From positions 7,596,517 through 7,660,516 of the forward strand of contig NC_080056.1 in NCBI RefSeq assembly GCF_026212465.1: a stretch of 64,000 bases of DNA, read 5' to 3'. Each line of letters opens with the position of its first letter. The first letter of the stretch is position 1. Origin of the DNA: Amaranthus tricolor (lineage: Eukaryota > Streptophyta > Magnoliopsida > Caryophyllales > Amaranthaceae). Shown here piece by piece: positions 23,800 through 36,500 of the stretch. Both the position numbers and the translations under genes were made by a program. The notes under the pieces are model-generated. The model worked only from the letters and a program-made list of their open reading frames with translations, did not search any database and was not told the DNA's origin.

Positions 23800-24170
23800 T
23801 ACAATAATTTTAATGTCAACTTACATCATTTTTAATGCCGACTTATGTTATATATAAACTCAACTTACATCATATTATGTGCCAATTTATATAAAATATT
23901 ATTCATATCGACTTTTTAAAGGCTTCTTTATGAATATTTGATAACACATTAAATTTAATAATTAATACCAACTTAGAACATAATTAATTTCAACTTATAT
24001 TATGGTTAGTGCAAACTTAAGTTAGACTTATAGTCAAATTACATCAGAGTTAATTTCTACTTACATCAGACTTCATACTAACTACAGTCGACTAAATGCC
24101 AACTTAATTCAAACTTTATGGCAACTTACATCAGACTCAAAACCAACTTAAACTTTATTTGCCAACTAAA
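23800..24170. repeat. 22-bp repeat array, acttacatcagactta orientation
   Basis: Imperfect copies of a 22-bp word (cttacatcagacttaatgccaa type). Same orientation as 25060-25660 and 27995-28665 and inverted relative to the next array. Possibly the leftover half of a further element copy. Confidence 0.75.
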
Positions 24171-24179
24171 AAAACATCA

Positions 24180-24650
24180 TTCTCTGTAAGTTGGCATTAA
24201 GTATGATGTAAGCTGGCATTAAGTTTGATGTATGTAGGCAATAAGTCTGATGTAAATTGGCATTAGGTATGATGTAAATTGGCATAAAGTCTGATATAAG
24301 TAGATATTAAGTTAGCATTCAGTTTGATGTAAGTAGGCAATAAGTATTAGATATGATATAAGTAGTTATAAAGTATGAAACGTAAATATAATATAAATAT
24401 ACATTAAGATGATATAATTAAGTAGATATTAAGTGTACTATAAGTAGGTATTAAGTGTACTATAAGTTGGCATTAAGTCTGATGTAAGTAGGCAATAAGT
24501 GTGTTGTAAGTTGAAATTAAATCTGATGTACATGTGCATTAAGTCTGATGTAAGTAGGCAATAAGTGTGTTGTAAGTTAGCATTAAGTCTGATTAATTAC
24601 GCATTAATTATACTACAAGTAAGCATTAAGGATGATATAAGTAGGCATTA
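24180..24650. repeat. 22-bp repeat array, inverted orientation, element copy 1 left arm
   Basis: About 20 imperfect copies of gttggcattaagtctgatgtaa. This is the inverted form of the array at 25060-25660, with the core at 24650-25060 between them. Confidence 0.8.
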
Positions 24651-25060
24651 AAACACAAAATCCTTAAAATGTAAAAGGATTTAAAATACACAAAATCTTT
24701 ATCATAACATATACAAATAATAATAATAAACGATATCACATAATTTAATACATCACAAATTTTCTTAATACACACAATTAAATTTTTTTTTATTCAATCC
24801 CCTATACACAACTTTCTTTGAGATGCATTTTTTCGCTTTGATTTTCTTCGAACCATTAACAACTATTGAAGCCTATTTGATTCACATCAACAATCTAAGC
24901 AAGTGTAAGCTTTTTTTTTTTTTCCATTACACAAGAAGAGATGTGGTTTACAATTAGTGTAGATGTCTTTGTCAACCTTGTGTATACAAAACACTCATAA
25001 AAAATAGCATTAAATAACATAAGCAAATATTAACAAGAATAATCATAAATGTAATATTAC
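24650..25060. mobile_element. Core of the 22-bp-array element, copy 1
   Basis: About 400 bp strongly similar to 27545-27965. Shared blocks include acacaaaatccttaaaatgt, attgaagcctatttgattca and 'gatgtctttgt..aac'. A short frame from the ATG near 24822 matches copy 2 for about 29 codons and then diverges after a T run, so coding is not supported. Confidence 0.75.
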
Positions 25061-25660
25061 AATATGATTAATGTCAACTTACAGTATACTTAATGCTTAC
25101 TTACAACATCCTTAATGCCTACTTACAGAAGGCTTAATTCCTACTTACAGTATACTTACATCATCCGCCATTGATATGGTTATTCTACAATTTCAATTTA
25201 ATCGTATTAAATGACAGTATTCTTAATGCTAGATTACATCAGACTTAATGCCAACTTATATCAAACCTAATGCCAGCTTATATCAGACCTAATAACCACT
25301 TATATTAAACTTCATCCCAATTTACATCTGATTGAATACCAACTTATATCAAACCCAGTACCAACTTACAATAGATATAAATCCAACTTACATTAGACCT
25401 AATGCCAACTTACATCAACTTAATGTCAACTAACATCAGACTCAATGTCAATTAATATTAGACCTAAAATCCACTTATATCAAACTTAAAACCCACTCAT
25501 ATAAGAATTAATGTCAACTTACATCAGACTAATGCTAACTTATAACAGTTATAATGTCAACCTATAACATATATAATGTTAACTTACAATAAAAATAATC
25601 CCAATTTACATCAGATTAAAATCCAGGTTACATCAACTTAATGCCAACTTACATCAAAGA
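25060..25660. repeat. 22-bp repeat array, element copy 1 right arm
   Basis: Imperfect copies of acttacatcagacttaatgc, inverted relative to 24180-24650. Confidence 0.8.
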
Positions 25661-26490
25661 GAAAATAGGTCGGTCTCTAAACGAAAAAAAAAAAAGCCAT
25701 CCAATAAGTCATCCAAATTCTCTACTAAATCAAAATTTTTTTCCATACACTAAACCCAATTATTCATTATCATATATTACCTTTCAAAAACATAACTTGA
25801 TAGAGAATATATAAAAATGTGAAATTGAAAAAATGAATCAACAAATAACGTGATAGAGAATACTTTTAATTACATATTATTAAACAACAAGAACAATGAT
25901 AAATATGTCAAAAATACCTTAAAAACGAAAAAAATGAATCAACAAATAAATGGATCAAACTTATTTACCTGTGAACAAAGAATATGAAAAGATGAAAAAA
26001 TTAATCAAACTTGTTGATTTTAACACATAATAATTTGAATTTTGAGAAAATATGAGAAGAGAAAGCTTGAGGATGGAGAGAGGAAAAAGAAAGATGATGA
26101 GGTTAATGAAAGAAAAAGATGACTGACATAATTAATGCTCAAATAATGAGGTGTCTTTTTGAAACTCATAATTTTAGTTTTAGCTGGTCTCTTGAGAGAC
26201 CGTCTGACCGTATCTATGAGAGACGGTCCTCAAGCCTAAACCCTTTTCATTAATTATAAAAAAAAATTATAATAATAACAGCAGGCAACAACAAGCTGTC
26301 AGGGCTCCTTTCTAAAAAAAAGCTTTCATATTCCAATGACCATCATTAACACCTCTTGAAAACTGATGCAAGCTAATTTTTGAACAACCACTTTATTCTA
26401 TTATCAATGAAAATTAAAAATTCATATTCAAATATCCATTCATTTTTCAATTTCGAATTTATTCACTCACTTCCATAAAGAAACACTATG
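25661..26490. other. Flank of array element with GACGGTC terminal motifs
   Basis: AT-rich and non-coding. At 26185-26232 'gtctcttgagagaccgtctg' and 'tatgagagacggtcctc' contain GAGACGGTC inverted pairs of a kind scattered through this window (14371, 29325, 29430). They may mark the terminus of the array element. Confidence 0.4.
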
Positions 26491-26765
26491 GATGCTTTGA
26501 GAAGGAAAAAGAAAGGCTAATATTTGGTTCTTGATTTTTTTTGAAATTAAACCCTCAATTATTGTTTTGTCTTTTAAAATTGTTTTATATAAAAATTAAT
26601 TGAAATAAAACACCCAGTTGATGTTTTAAGGAGGAAGAAGAAAGGCTAATATTTGGTTCTTGATTTTTTTAAAAATTAAACCCCCAATTATTGTTTTGTC
26701 TTTTAAAATTATTTTCTATAAAAATTAATTGAAATAAAACACCCAGTTGATGTTTTGAGGAGGAA
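26491..26765. repeat. Tandem repeat, 129-bp period, about 2.1 copies
   Basis: 'gatgctttgagaaggaaaaag' at 26491 recurs at 26620 and 26749. The intervening sequence, with 'ggctaatatttggttcttga' and 'cccccaattattgttttgtc', is nearly identical in both full copies. Non-coding. Confidence 0.85.
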
Positions 26766-26799
26766 GAAGAACACAATGACGTAGAACATGATGATGAAA

Positions 26800-27545
26800 A
26801 TACAATATGTATTAAGTGTACTGTATTTTGGTATTAAGTCTGATGTAAGTGGGTATTAAGTGTGTTAAAAGTTGGCATTAAGTATGATGTAACTTGGCAT
26901 TACGTTTGATATAAGTAGACAATAAGTGTGATGTAAATTGACATTAAGTATGAAGTAAATTGACATTTAGTCTAATGTAAGTAGGTAATAAGTGTGCTGT
27001 AAGTTGGCATTAAATATGACGTAAGTTAGCATTAAGTTTCATGTAAGTAGGCAATAAGTCTGATGTAAGTTGACATGTATTAAGTGTATGTATTAAGTGT
27101 AATGTAAGTTGGCATTAAGTCTGATGTAAGTAGGTACTAAGTGTGATGAAAGTTGGCATTAAGTATGATGTAAATTAAAATTAAGTACGATGTAAATTGA
27201 CACAAGTTTGATGTAAATTGGCATTAAGTCTGATGTAAATTGACATTAAGTCTAATGTAAATTGACATTAAGTATACAATAAGTATGTTGTAAGTTAGTA
27301 TTAGATAAGATATTAGTAGGTATTTTAGTATGAAACGTAAATATAATATAAATATAGATTAAGATGATATAAGTAGGTATTAAGTGTACTGTAAGTTGAC
27401 ATTAAGTCCGATGTAAGTAGACATTAAGTATACTATAAGCAGTAAATAAGTGTAGTAAATTGACATTATAAGTTGGCATTAAGTTTAATTAATTAGACAT
27501 TAAGTATACTATAAGTAAGCATTAAAGATGAAATAAGTAGGCTTT
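26800..27545. repeat. 22-bp repeat array, element copy 2 left arm
   Basis: Some 30 imperfect copies of the gttggcattaagtctgatgtaa unit in the same orientation as 24180-24650. Confidence 0.8.
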
Positions 27546-27965
27546 AAAACACAAAATCCTTAAAATGTAAAAGGATTTAAAATACACAAAATCTTTGTCA
27601 TAGCATATACAAATAATAACAATAAACGATTTGACATAATTTAATAATCATAAATTTTCTTCATACACACAATTAAATTGTTTTTTACTCAATCACTAAC
27701 ACACTACTTCTTCTTTGAGATGTATTTTTTCGCTCTGATTTTCTTCAAAACATTAACAACCATTGAAGCCTATTTGATTCACAGCAATAATCTATGCAGA
27801 TGTAAGCTTGATCTCTTCTTTACCATCACACAAGAAGAGGTGTGGTTTGCAATTAGTATAGATGTCTTTGTAAACCCTGTGTATACAAAACAATCATAAA
27901 AAATAACATTAAATAACATAAACAAATATTAAAAAGAATAATCATAAATGTAATATTAAAATAGA
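27545..27965. mobile_element. Core of the 22-bp-array element, copy 2
   Basis: Close relative of 24650-25060. A 73-codon frame at 27678-27899 is open here, but copy 1 stops early and the frame has no recognisable domain, so I treat it as non-coding. No transposase domain is visible in either copy. Confidence 0.75.
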
Positions 27966-27994
27966 TTTTAAACCAAACTTAAATATAATATAAA

Positions 27995-28665
27995 TATAGA
28001 TTAAGAAAAACCAAACTTAAATATAATATAAATATAGATTAAGAAAATGAACTTTCAATATATTTAAATCCAACTTACATTATATTAGACCTAATGTCAG
28101 CTTACATGAACTTAATGCCAACTACATCAGACTCAATGCTAATTTATATTAAACTTAAAATCCACTTTTATACGACTTAATACCCGTTTATATTAGAAGT
28201 AATGTCAACTTACGTCAGACTGATGACAACTTATAACAATTATAATGCCAACCTATAACAGATATAATGTCAACTTACAACAATCAAAATCTCAACTTAC
28301 ACCAGATTAAATGCCAACTTATATCAACTTACTACCAACTTACATCAGACTCAATGCCAATTTATATTAGACTTAAACTCCACTTATATCAGACTTAATA
28401 CCCACTTATATCAGATTAATGTCAACTTATATCAGTTATAATGCCAACCTATAACATATATAATGTCAACATACAACAAACAAAATCCAAACTTACATCA
28501 GATTAAAATGCTAATTTACATCAGACCTAATGCCAACTTACATCATACTTAATGCCAACTTACATTATACTCAATGTCAACTTATATTAAACTTAATATC
28601 TACTTATATCGGACTTAATACCAATTTAAATTAGATTTAATGCCAACTTACATCATATCAAAAAC
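27995..28665. repeat. 22-bp repeat array, element copy 2 right arm
   Basis: Imperfect copies of acttacatcagacttaatgc, inverted relative to 26800-27545. Each half of the element can pair with the other around the core. Confidence 0.8.
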
Positions 28666-29615
28666 ACTATTACACCCGAAAGATTGTAAGTTGGGTTAAA
28701 TTTAAATTTTGCATGACCCAGAGAATTACAACAGTAAATTCAACTAAAAATCAAAATTTGAAAAAGTTGGGTTAAATTTAAATCCACCATATACATCATC
28801 AATACCTTTCCAAATGATAGTAATGTGATTTCTCAAGTTCTACATGCCAGAAGCTAAAGTTTGCTCATCATCCACACCCGGAATCAAAAAAATTTACAAA
28901 TTAAATGCAAGAAAACTATCTTAATTTTCGTTTAAATTAATAAGAACAATTCAAAAAGTTATGTCAAAAACACTTACCCCAAATGAATTTGGTAACCTAG
29001 AAAAATAAATAAACTTCATAATTATAATAAATACCTGAATACTTTGACGAAATTGAGCGAGATTGTTGATGAAGATCGATGAAAGAGATGAATTTGAAAA
29101 TGAAAGAAGCTAATAATTCATAAAGATTGGAGATCGTAGAAGAAACTGACAAAAATGAGAGCAAGATAAGAGAGAAAATCTCATGAAAGAGTAAGAAAGT
29201 TCAATGAGAAATTCAAAGAGTCATTTTGGTTTTATGATAAAATTGACATAAATGGCATGAGAAACAAGGAGCAGTTCAAAAACACTAAATTTAATTTTTT
29301 ATTATTGTTTGGGTTGGCCCATTTAAGACAGCCTCTCAAAAAAACTGTGTTCTATAAGAATTTGTGTTTTAATTTTTAATGAAAACCCAACTTTTAATTT
29401 TTAAAAAAAATATATTATATAAACGGTCCCTTGAAAAATGGTCTCTTTGAAATTAAAAGTTAAAATCAACATTCTCAGGTTCTCCCATACTAGCACAGTT
29501 ATACGTTCATATAGAGTACATTCATACAATCCTATACAAGTATATTTTTAAAGTAGCACCCAATTTATCATACATCTTCTCTGAATAATCATTCATTTTC
29601 TCTATTTTCCTAATA
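28666..29615. other. Flank of array element and promoter region of the carboxylesterase
   Basis: Non-coding. 29310-29370 and 29425-29460 hold GACAGCCTC/ACGGTCCC-type motifs like those at 26185-26232. An AT-rich TATA-like tatattttta lies at 29541-29550, about 70 bp before the carboxylesterase ATG; it is a candidate promoter element only. Confidence 0.4.
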
Positions 29616-30599
29616 ATGAATCCAAATTCTAAGAACAAAGCTGATGAAATAATCCTAGATCTTTCACCAGCAATTCGCCTATACAAAAGCGGCTACGTAG
29701 AACGACTACCAATTCTAGATCCACCTCCAGTCTCTCCAGGATTCCATCCCCAAACAGGCGTAAATTCCAAAGACATCAAAATCTCCATCAATACAAACCT
29801 CAAAATTCGAATCTACAACCCTAAAAACCCACAAATACTCAATAATCAACCCAAATTACCACTCATATTATACTTCCATGGCGGCGGATTTCTTCTAGAA
29901 AGCACGTTTTCAGCCAAATATCACAATTACCTCAATCGATTAGCTTCGGAAGCCCGATCAATAATTGTTTCAGTTGAGTACAGACGAGCACCAGAACACC
30001 GACTTCCTGCCGCTTATAATGATTGTTGGGATGCGTTAAATTGGGCGATCACTACAAACGAACCATGGATTAGAGATTTTGTAGATTATTCTAGAATATT
30101 CTTGATGGGAGATAGTGCAGGAGGGAATATCGCTCATCAAACAGCTATTCGAATCGGGATTCACAAAATGAGGTATGAAATTGACGGTATTATTTTGGTT
30201 CATCCCTATTTTTGGGGAAAAGATCGGATAGGTGATGAGAAAAATAAACGAAATTATTTTTCGATTCGAGATTTGCCGTATAAAGTATGGCAATTTGCTA
30301 GACCAGGGATTGAGATTGGGGTGGATCATAAATGGATTAACCCAGAAAATGAACCGAATTTGGGGAGATTAGGGTGTAAGCGAGTATTGATTTGTGTGGC
30401 GGAGGAGGATGTATTTCGAGATAGAGGATTGTATTATAAGAAGGTTCTAGAAGAAAGTGGATGGGAAGGGGATGTGGAGGTTTTTGAGTCTAAAGGAGAA
30501 GATCATGTTTATTATTTGATGGAACCTTCTTCTTCTAATTCTCTTGAGCTCATGGCTAGAGTTGTTGCTTTTATTAATCCTTCATTGTCTAAACTCTGA
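29616..30599 (+). CDS. Carboxylesterase, plant CXE class (alpha/beta hydrolase fold-3)
   Basis: A soluble serine hydrolase of the plant carboxylesterase family (the family that also contains the gibberellin receptor GID1), expected to cleave small ester substrates. The 327-residue frame is intact and intronless. Motifs: oxyanion-hole HGGG at 88-91, PEHRLPAAYND at 126-136, nucleophile elbow GDSAGGN with Ser167, acid Asp265 in CVAEEDVFRDRG, and His297 in GEDHVY. All three catalytic residues are present, so it is an enzyme rather than a GID1-type receptor, in which the His is replaced. Length is typical (300-340). There is no signal peptide or membrane segment. The chosen ATG is the first in frame and gives the usual N-terminal 'ILDLSPAIRLYKSGYVERL' region. 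The substrate cannot be told. Confidence 0.95.
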   Translation: MNPNSKNKADEIILDLSPAIRLYKSGYVERLPILDPPPVSPGFHPQTGVNSKDIKISINTNLKIRIYNPKNPQILNNQPKLPLILYFHGGGFLLESTFSAKYHNYLNRLASEARSIIVSVEYRRAPEHRLPAAYNDCWDALNWAITTNEPWIRDFVDYSRIFLMGDSAGGNIAHQTAIRIGIHKMRYEIDGIILVHPYFWGKDRIGDEKNKRNYFSIRDLPYKVWQFARPGIEIGVDHKWINPENEPNLGRLGCKRVLICVAEEDVFRDRGLYYKKVLEESGWEGDVEVFESKGEDHVYYLMEPSSSNSLELMARVVAFINPSLSKL

Positions 30600-30752
30600 A
30601 TATTTTGTAAAATCCCAAATATTTGTATCTAAATATTGTACTCTTGTTCTTTTTGTTTAGAATATTTTATTTTGTAAAATCTCAAATATATAGATGGTAA
30701 AATGCATTTAACGTGAGATCTTGTTAATTTCGTCTTAATGTATACATTTTTA

Positions 30753-31415
30753 TGGAAAAATTATCCAAAATAATCCGACCTTTACTCGATTTTCATACAA
30801 TAATCTCAACTATTGATAAAGATATTTGCCAAAAAAATAAACTATAATGACAGGTGACTTGTACAAGAGGTAATTTTTTTAAAAAAATTAAATTAAAATA
30901 AAATCAGAAAATAAAAAAATTTAACTAAAAAAACTAAAAAAAAAAATAATTACTCAATATCCATGCTCCTCCCAACCTCCACCACTCCATCCCATCTCTT
31001 TACCCCTCCAAACCTGCCACCAACCCCTCCCTAATAGTCACCACTCATCTTCTCTCCAACAGCCACAAACCCAACAGCCTTTGTTGGGTGGTCTTTATTT
31101 GGATGATAAAGATCATGAAAATCAATTGAAGGTGATGAAGAAGAGGGGAGGGTGTTATTGAGTGGGGGTGAAAGATGGAATGGTAGTGCGTGAGTGAGGA
31201 AAGGGTATTCTAATTTGTTTTTTCAATATTTTTGTTATTTTATTTCATTTTTCCTTTTTTTGTTTATTTTACCAATAAAATTAAGTCATAATTTGCACAA
31301 CAACATTTTTGGATAAATGACGTAATAATTTAGATTATTCATAGTTAATCAATAGTTGAGATTATTGTAGAAAAATCAATTAATGGTTGGATTAGTGTAG
31401 GTAATTTTTTCCTTT
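30753..31415. mobile_element. MITE-like element with GGAAAAATTATCCAAAATAAT end
   Basis: The left end ggaaaaattatccaaaataa and the right end, inverted, ggaaaaaattacctacacta are related. Both are followed inwards by 'aataatctcaactattgat'. The interior has CT-rich and GA-rich halves and no protein. Similar in plan to 22861-23243. No clear target duplication. Confidence 0.55.
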
Positions 31416-31869
31416 TTTATTATATATTTTTTATGATGTCTATTTAGAAATATTAAGACTCAATTTTTACTTTAAAATTTATGCAAAACGTGAAGGGGAA
31501 CAAAAAAAACAGAGGAATATCTTATTATTTGTTATTTTTTTTAAGTACAAGATAAGTTGAGGCCTTGAGGGTAGAGAAGTCTTGCAAGGAAAAGTATCGA
31601 GAAGTCTTGGAAACAATAGTGTGAAAAAGTAAATGAGACATTTTCAGTAGAATAAATGAAGTTAGGATTTAAAAATTAAGATCAAGATGTTAGATTATTT
31701 TTTGAAATTAAGATCAAAGACCCTTTTTCATTGTTTTTAGCGGATCAAGTAAAAGTTAATTTATTTTTGACTATTTTTTCTTTATTTACACGTGTAGATG
31801 AGATTAAAAGAGGTAATATGCTTAATTTTCAAATAACAATGTATAAAATAAATAGAACAACTCAAAATA
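31416..31869. other. AT-rich intergenic DNA
   Basis: No gene or element was recognised. Confidence 0.4.
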
Positions 31870-32446
31870 AAATATGAGGCTAATTAAGAGCAACTTAGGG
31901 AATTACACAAGGTTGGAGTAAATCAGCCAGCCTATAAGTTGAACTTTGCCTAAAATTTAAAGTTACAAACCATCAGCAAACAACGTTATGGGTATAAACA
32001 CAAACCTTATAGCAAACTTTACTCATGTCAAAACACAAAAACGTAGTTTACCCACCCATACGTAGATGCAATTGAGCTTTAACTAGCGAAAACTGCCTAT
32101 GACTAAAACAGTATGATCTAATTATTAGCAAGAAGCCAAGAACTTCCTATGAAGCAAGCAAACAAAATCTAATAGAAAAGTAGTACAAATGACAGGGAGT
32201 TTTCGAGGAACAAATACCAACCATTCTCCTTATATTTCATAGGACAAACCAAGTTCTAAGATATTAAGGTATCGTGCTCATTCTACGTATGAGGTTATTC
32301 GACAAAAACCTCATTAATCTAAGATTTTTGGGTTATAAGTAAGATGAATGCTTACAGGTTCAACTTCACTCGGTCTTTACTGTTATAAGAATATCTATAT
32401 CTTAGGGTTTTTTTCGAGCCGAGAGACTCTTTTACCACATCCTTCA

Positions 32447-33068
32447 TGTTGGGATTTTGTAATTCGAACCGAGTCTAAGATCGGATTTTAAGATGAAATC
32501 AAGAGATGGGTCGAAGTGCGCGGGGTGCGGAGTACTACACGGGGCGCGGAGTAGCTACTGGATTGGAAGACGCCCAGGTCGCGAGCTATACGTTTGATTG
32601 CGTGTCGCGAGTTTTTGAAGGAAAAGCTACTATTTTGGAAAATAGGTTTCTTTTGGTAGGTGGTGGGCCACGACTTTAGTTTTTTTTGCGGGTTTTCAGT
32701 TTTTGCACGTTCTTTTGACAGTTACTTAGTTTTTGGGTGGGTTTCTTTGTAATTGTTAACCTAATTTCATTATATTAAGTGGCATACTATATAAACCCCA
32801 CTTGTAATTAGAATTAGGGTATGATGCATGCAACACAAAGTGAGGAAAACAAAGAGAGAAAAAGCTTGGAGAGCCATTGTTGTGGCTTCTCGTTCATCTT
32901 GTAATCTCCCGGTTTATAGTGAAAAGTTTATTCTCGGTGCCATGGATGTAGCTATCACGTTGATAGTGAACCACATTAATTTCTCGGTGTGATTTTCTTT
33001 ATTGTTTGTTTGTATCTTTATTGCTTTTCGTTATTGTTTTCGATCTTTGTTTCTGCTGTCGCACAACA
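32447..33068 (+). repeat. Probable solo LTR (622 bp)
   Basis: Begins TGTTGGGATTTTG and ends CGCACAACA (TGTTG..CAACA), with a ctatataaacccc TATA-like box at about 32788 and downstream leader-like sequence. No retrotransposon coding region is attached. The flanks cttca and ctcta match only partly, so the target duplication is not proven. It sits inside the duplicated hnRNP 3' region. Confidence 0.55.
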
Positions 33069-33084
33069 CTCTATTTATGGAACT

Positions 33085-33180
33085 GGGTTACCATCTTCTA
33101 TCCCTCTCTTGCCCTGATCATACTTCTTATGAGTAGAGTATACTGGGTACGTTGATGATGACGATATAAAAGGGATGGTG
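33085..33180 (+). repeat. SINE-like 3' tail
   Basis: 'gggttaccatcttctatccc', 'tgccctgatcatac' and 'actgggtacgttgatgatga' follow the same order as 9500-9652 and 51170-51296. Only the 3' part is present. Confidence 0.45.
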
Positions 33181-33527
33181 ACACAAACAAAACATCAATT
33201 ATGCAGCTATTGCATCAGAATTCAGGATCAAACTATTAGCATCAGATAAACAAACCATAAATTTCCAAAATTTAAAAAACATACTCCTACAACTTTAACG
33301 AATGAAAGGATCATCAATTCAACATACCCAATAGAGATCAACTTATTTTCATCAGCCCACCACAATTGGATAGAAGATTAGAGCCAAATTGGACCTTAGC
33401 TTGCTTGGGTTGATCTTTCAATAGAACTCATTTGAAAAAAAAAAAACATCTTTTTTTTTTTTAAAACGTCGGCTATCGAGATCATTCTTTTACATGGAAT
33501 CGAAGTTTTGGATTTCGAGTAACTTTA

Positions 33528-33539
33528 GCTCTAATACCA
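33528..33539 (-). other. Primer-binding site of the minus-strand gypsy element
   Basis: On the minus strand this reads TGGTATTAGAGC, directly after the LTR end at 33542. About 90 bp of internal region follows before the element breaks off near 33440. Confidence 0.7.
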
Positions 33540-33541
33540 CG

Positions 33542-36500
33542 TGTAACAGGAGCAGCATTCTCGATACATAATTAACATTTAATAATAATGTTTAATACAA
33601 AAATATTGCGGAAGTCTCAAAATGCCTAAATGTTAAAAACTTTAAATCATAAAAACTGAAACTTTTTAAAACAAAAGTAAAATATTACATCTAATAAGAA
33701 ATATTGTTTGTTCAAAAAGAAAAAAGATACATCATCATCAAGTCATCAATAAAGATACAAAAAACAGCTAAGTTCTCAATAAATAGTAATTGTTGCGGCC
33801 TGGATCGGAACATGAACTAAATCCTGCAAAATGCTGCCATCCATAATACGGATGACAACCGATTGAATCAGTTAGCGCTTAATGCCGAGCATAACTTCCT
33901 ATCTAGCTCATAATATGGAAATTATACGCTACATTTACAACATAATAATTTAAGTGCGAACTTATAATTAATTGATACTACCGTACACTTTTACCATATT
34001 CTTTTTCTATTCCATACTTTTAAATCATTAAGATACCATTCTCGATCCTGACAGAAGTACGTTACTACCACTTATACAATTCGGTAATCTTAACACTTAA
34101 GTAAGTTCATTTGGTTAATACTCATAACCGTACCATGCATCATAGCATCAATACTAATCAAGTTTATCACTGATCAACAAGCACATCAATACGACAACTG
34201 ATATAATTAAGGGTCTGGTTAGGTGAGTACCGTAGTCCTAAACCCTAACTGTGGTGAGAGTCGTCACCCCTCCAATACAATTTATGCTTGAGCTCTACAG
34301 GATAAGAAGCTAACCCTTGTCTTACATCGCATTTTACGTGCCGGCCAACACGGGCGCCAGGATTTTACATGCTGATCCATGGTTCGACATTACCTTACTA
34401 TCAGGGTAATTCAATCAATATTCATTTACACGAGTACATCACATTTTTATTACTACTACTTGACGTTAACTTTGACTTTAATCAACTTAGGTGATAACCT
34501 CTTTTATTTAATAAAATTCTTAATCATAACGTAAAATTAACCTTTATGTCTTTATACATTCATTATTAAATTTTTACACATTAAATTTTATTTATAACTT
34601 TATTTTTAATAGTTCGCTAAATTCATGCTAATAACTTAATATTCTATCAATAGTCTCCAAATTAATATTTCCACAAGTAGCTACTAAAATCTATTTCTCT
34701 TTAAATAAGTTTCCAAAATCAACATTTCCAACTTTACAATAAATAAAACTTTTATTCTCTTAAAAAAAATCAAATATTCTAATTAAAATTCAAGTTAAAA
34801 TGCATCCTTTTGATAAGTTTCCAAATTCAACAAGTTCACCTAAAATCAATATTTCAAGTTTAAAAAAAAAGTAGACTTATTAGGTTTGAAAATCAACATT
34901 CTAATTATAAAACAAATGAAACTTATAATTTCACAAAAATCAATATTTCTAGTTTTAAAACAAGTCGAACTTATAATTTTCACAAAAGTTAATATTTCTA
35001 ATTATAAAACAAGTAAAACTTATAATCCCACAAAATCAATATTTCACACATAGTTTGAGCGGCAAGTATACTAAAAATACTTTTACATCATTTTACATAA
35101 ATTTTGGTCAAATAGTTAGCCAATAAAATATTTTGTATTAAATAGTGATTAAAATTTACTTTTATTATGAAATCTCATATATTCAAGAAAAACACTTTAA
35201 TATTTAATAACTTATAAAAATTTCTTAAAAATATCTTTTTAAATTGTTATTTAATTATTATCACAAAAATAGTTGTAATAATTCAAAATAGTAAATCAAA
35301 CTCTCTTTTTTTTTATATGATAGTGCTCGAAAGGCCTATGAGTGTTTTGGGCCCTTTTCACATAAAAAAAACAACTTAATTTAATATATCATACCAAATC
35401 CTAGATTTAAATAATTAACATAACCACTTAAAAACAATAAAAACTTTATGCAATAACTTAGAAACTTACTATAACTTTAAGGATAAACTTAAATCTCAAA
35501 ATAAAGTATAATAACAATATTCTTAATATAATCATACTTAATAAAAAATAAGTTTATAAAATAACTTACTACCTTATAAATCAATTTAAAGGCTAACATA
35601 AACATATTAATACAGTTCTAACATAAAAATTCTTAAATATAATAACATTCCTAATGTACCACATAACTTATAAACATACTAGCACTAGTTTATAATATGA
35701 ATCATACTTAATATTACTAGAATATAATTTTGCACCCAACTTTCTAAACTTGTTCAAAAATTATTAAATTAACATACTAAAAATACTTTTAGCGTACGCA
35801 TACTTAATATAATCTTGAACATAATTCATTAAACTAACTTCCTACTAAAACATATCAGCATATTTCATACTTTGCATATTATAAAGTAAATATAATGTAA
35901 AATTCCACAAAAAGAGTAGGGTCAAAAGTTATACCATACTAACACCAAGGATTAGTACTAAGTACTAATTAGGAAAATAATAAGAAATAAGACCCTCCAA
36001 GATAGATAATAATGATCCAAAGTATCCAAACTCCCAAAATAATGATGATCTTCTAAACTCCCAAAATCATTAAATTCAAACTCCAAAAATAATGATACAT
36101 TAAGTACCCAAAGTAATAACCTAATAATGCTCCACAATGATGATGATTTTAACCTAAATAAAGAAGGTTCTAAGCTCCATCTTCTTGAATTTCTTCAACT
36201 AATAATAAAGGTATTTAGGTAGTAAGATTTTAATGAAATGAAAATATAAGAAAGAATATTAGAAAGATTTGATGATGGTAGTGTAAGTGATCTCATGGCT
36301 AAGAGGGTATTTATAATGGGTTTGGCAAACTTTGTAGTTCATTAGATTGTATGAAAAAGAGTATTAGGAATATAGAAGAAGGTTAACTTGTGTAAGTGAT
36401 TTAGAGTGTGTAAGTGAATGTGTAAGAGTTGGAGTGTGTAAGAGTTGGAGTGTAGAAGAAGGTTAGTTTGTATAAGGAAATAGTTATAGCTTGTGTAAGT

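Larger units (their letters stand above)
31870..33430 (-). pseudogene. 3' flank of the hnRNP pseudogene, interrupted
   Basis: 33312-33425 ('caacatacccaatagagatc', 'accacaattggatagaagat', 'gcttgggttgatc') is clearly the same sequence as 53607-53700 downstream of the hnRNP gene. Weaker matches occur at 32170-32265 against 53490-53560 (ggacaaaccaag.. blocks). The piece is separated from the pseudogene body at 37346 by gypsy sequence and is itself interrupted by a solo LTR and a SINE-like tail. It is non-coding, corresponding to 3' UTR or downstream DNA. Confidence 0.6.

Noticed and set aside
27678..27899. 73-codon frame in the core of the 22-bp-array element
   Set aside because: The homologous core at 24650-25060 stops early and shifts in a T run; no known domain.
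24180..28665. CRISPR-like array from the regularly spaced 22-bp repeats
   Set aside because: Repeats are contiguous and imperfect with no unique spacers, occur in inverted arms, and this is a plant nuclear sequence.
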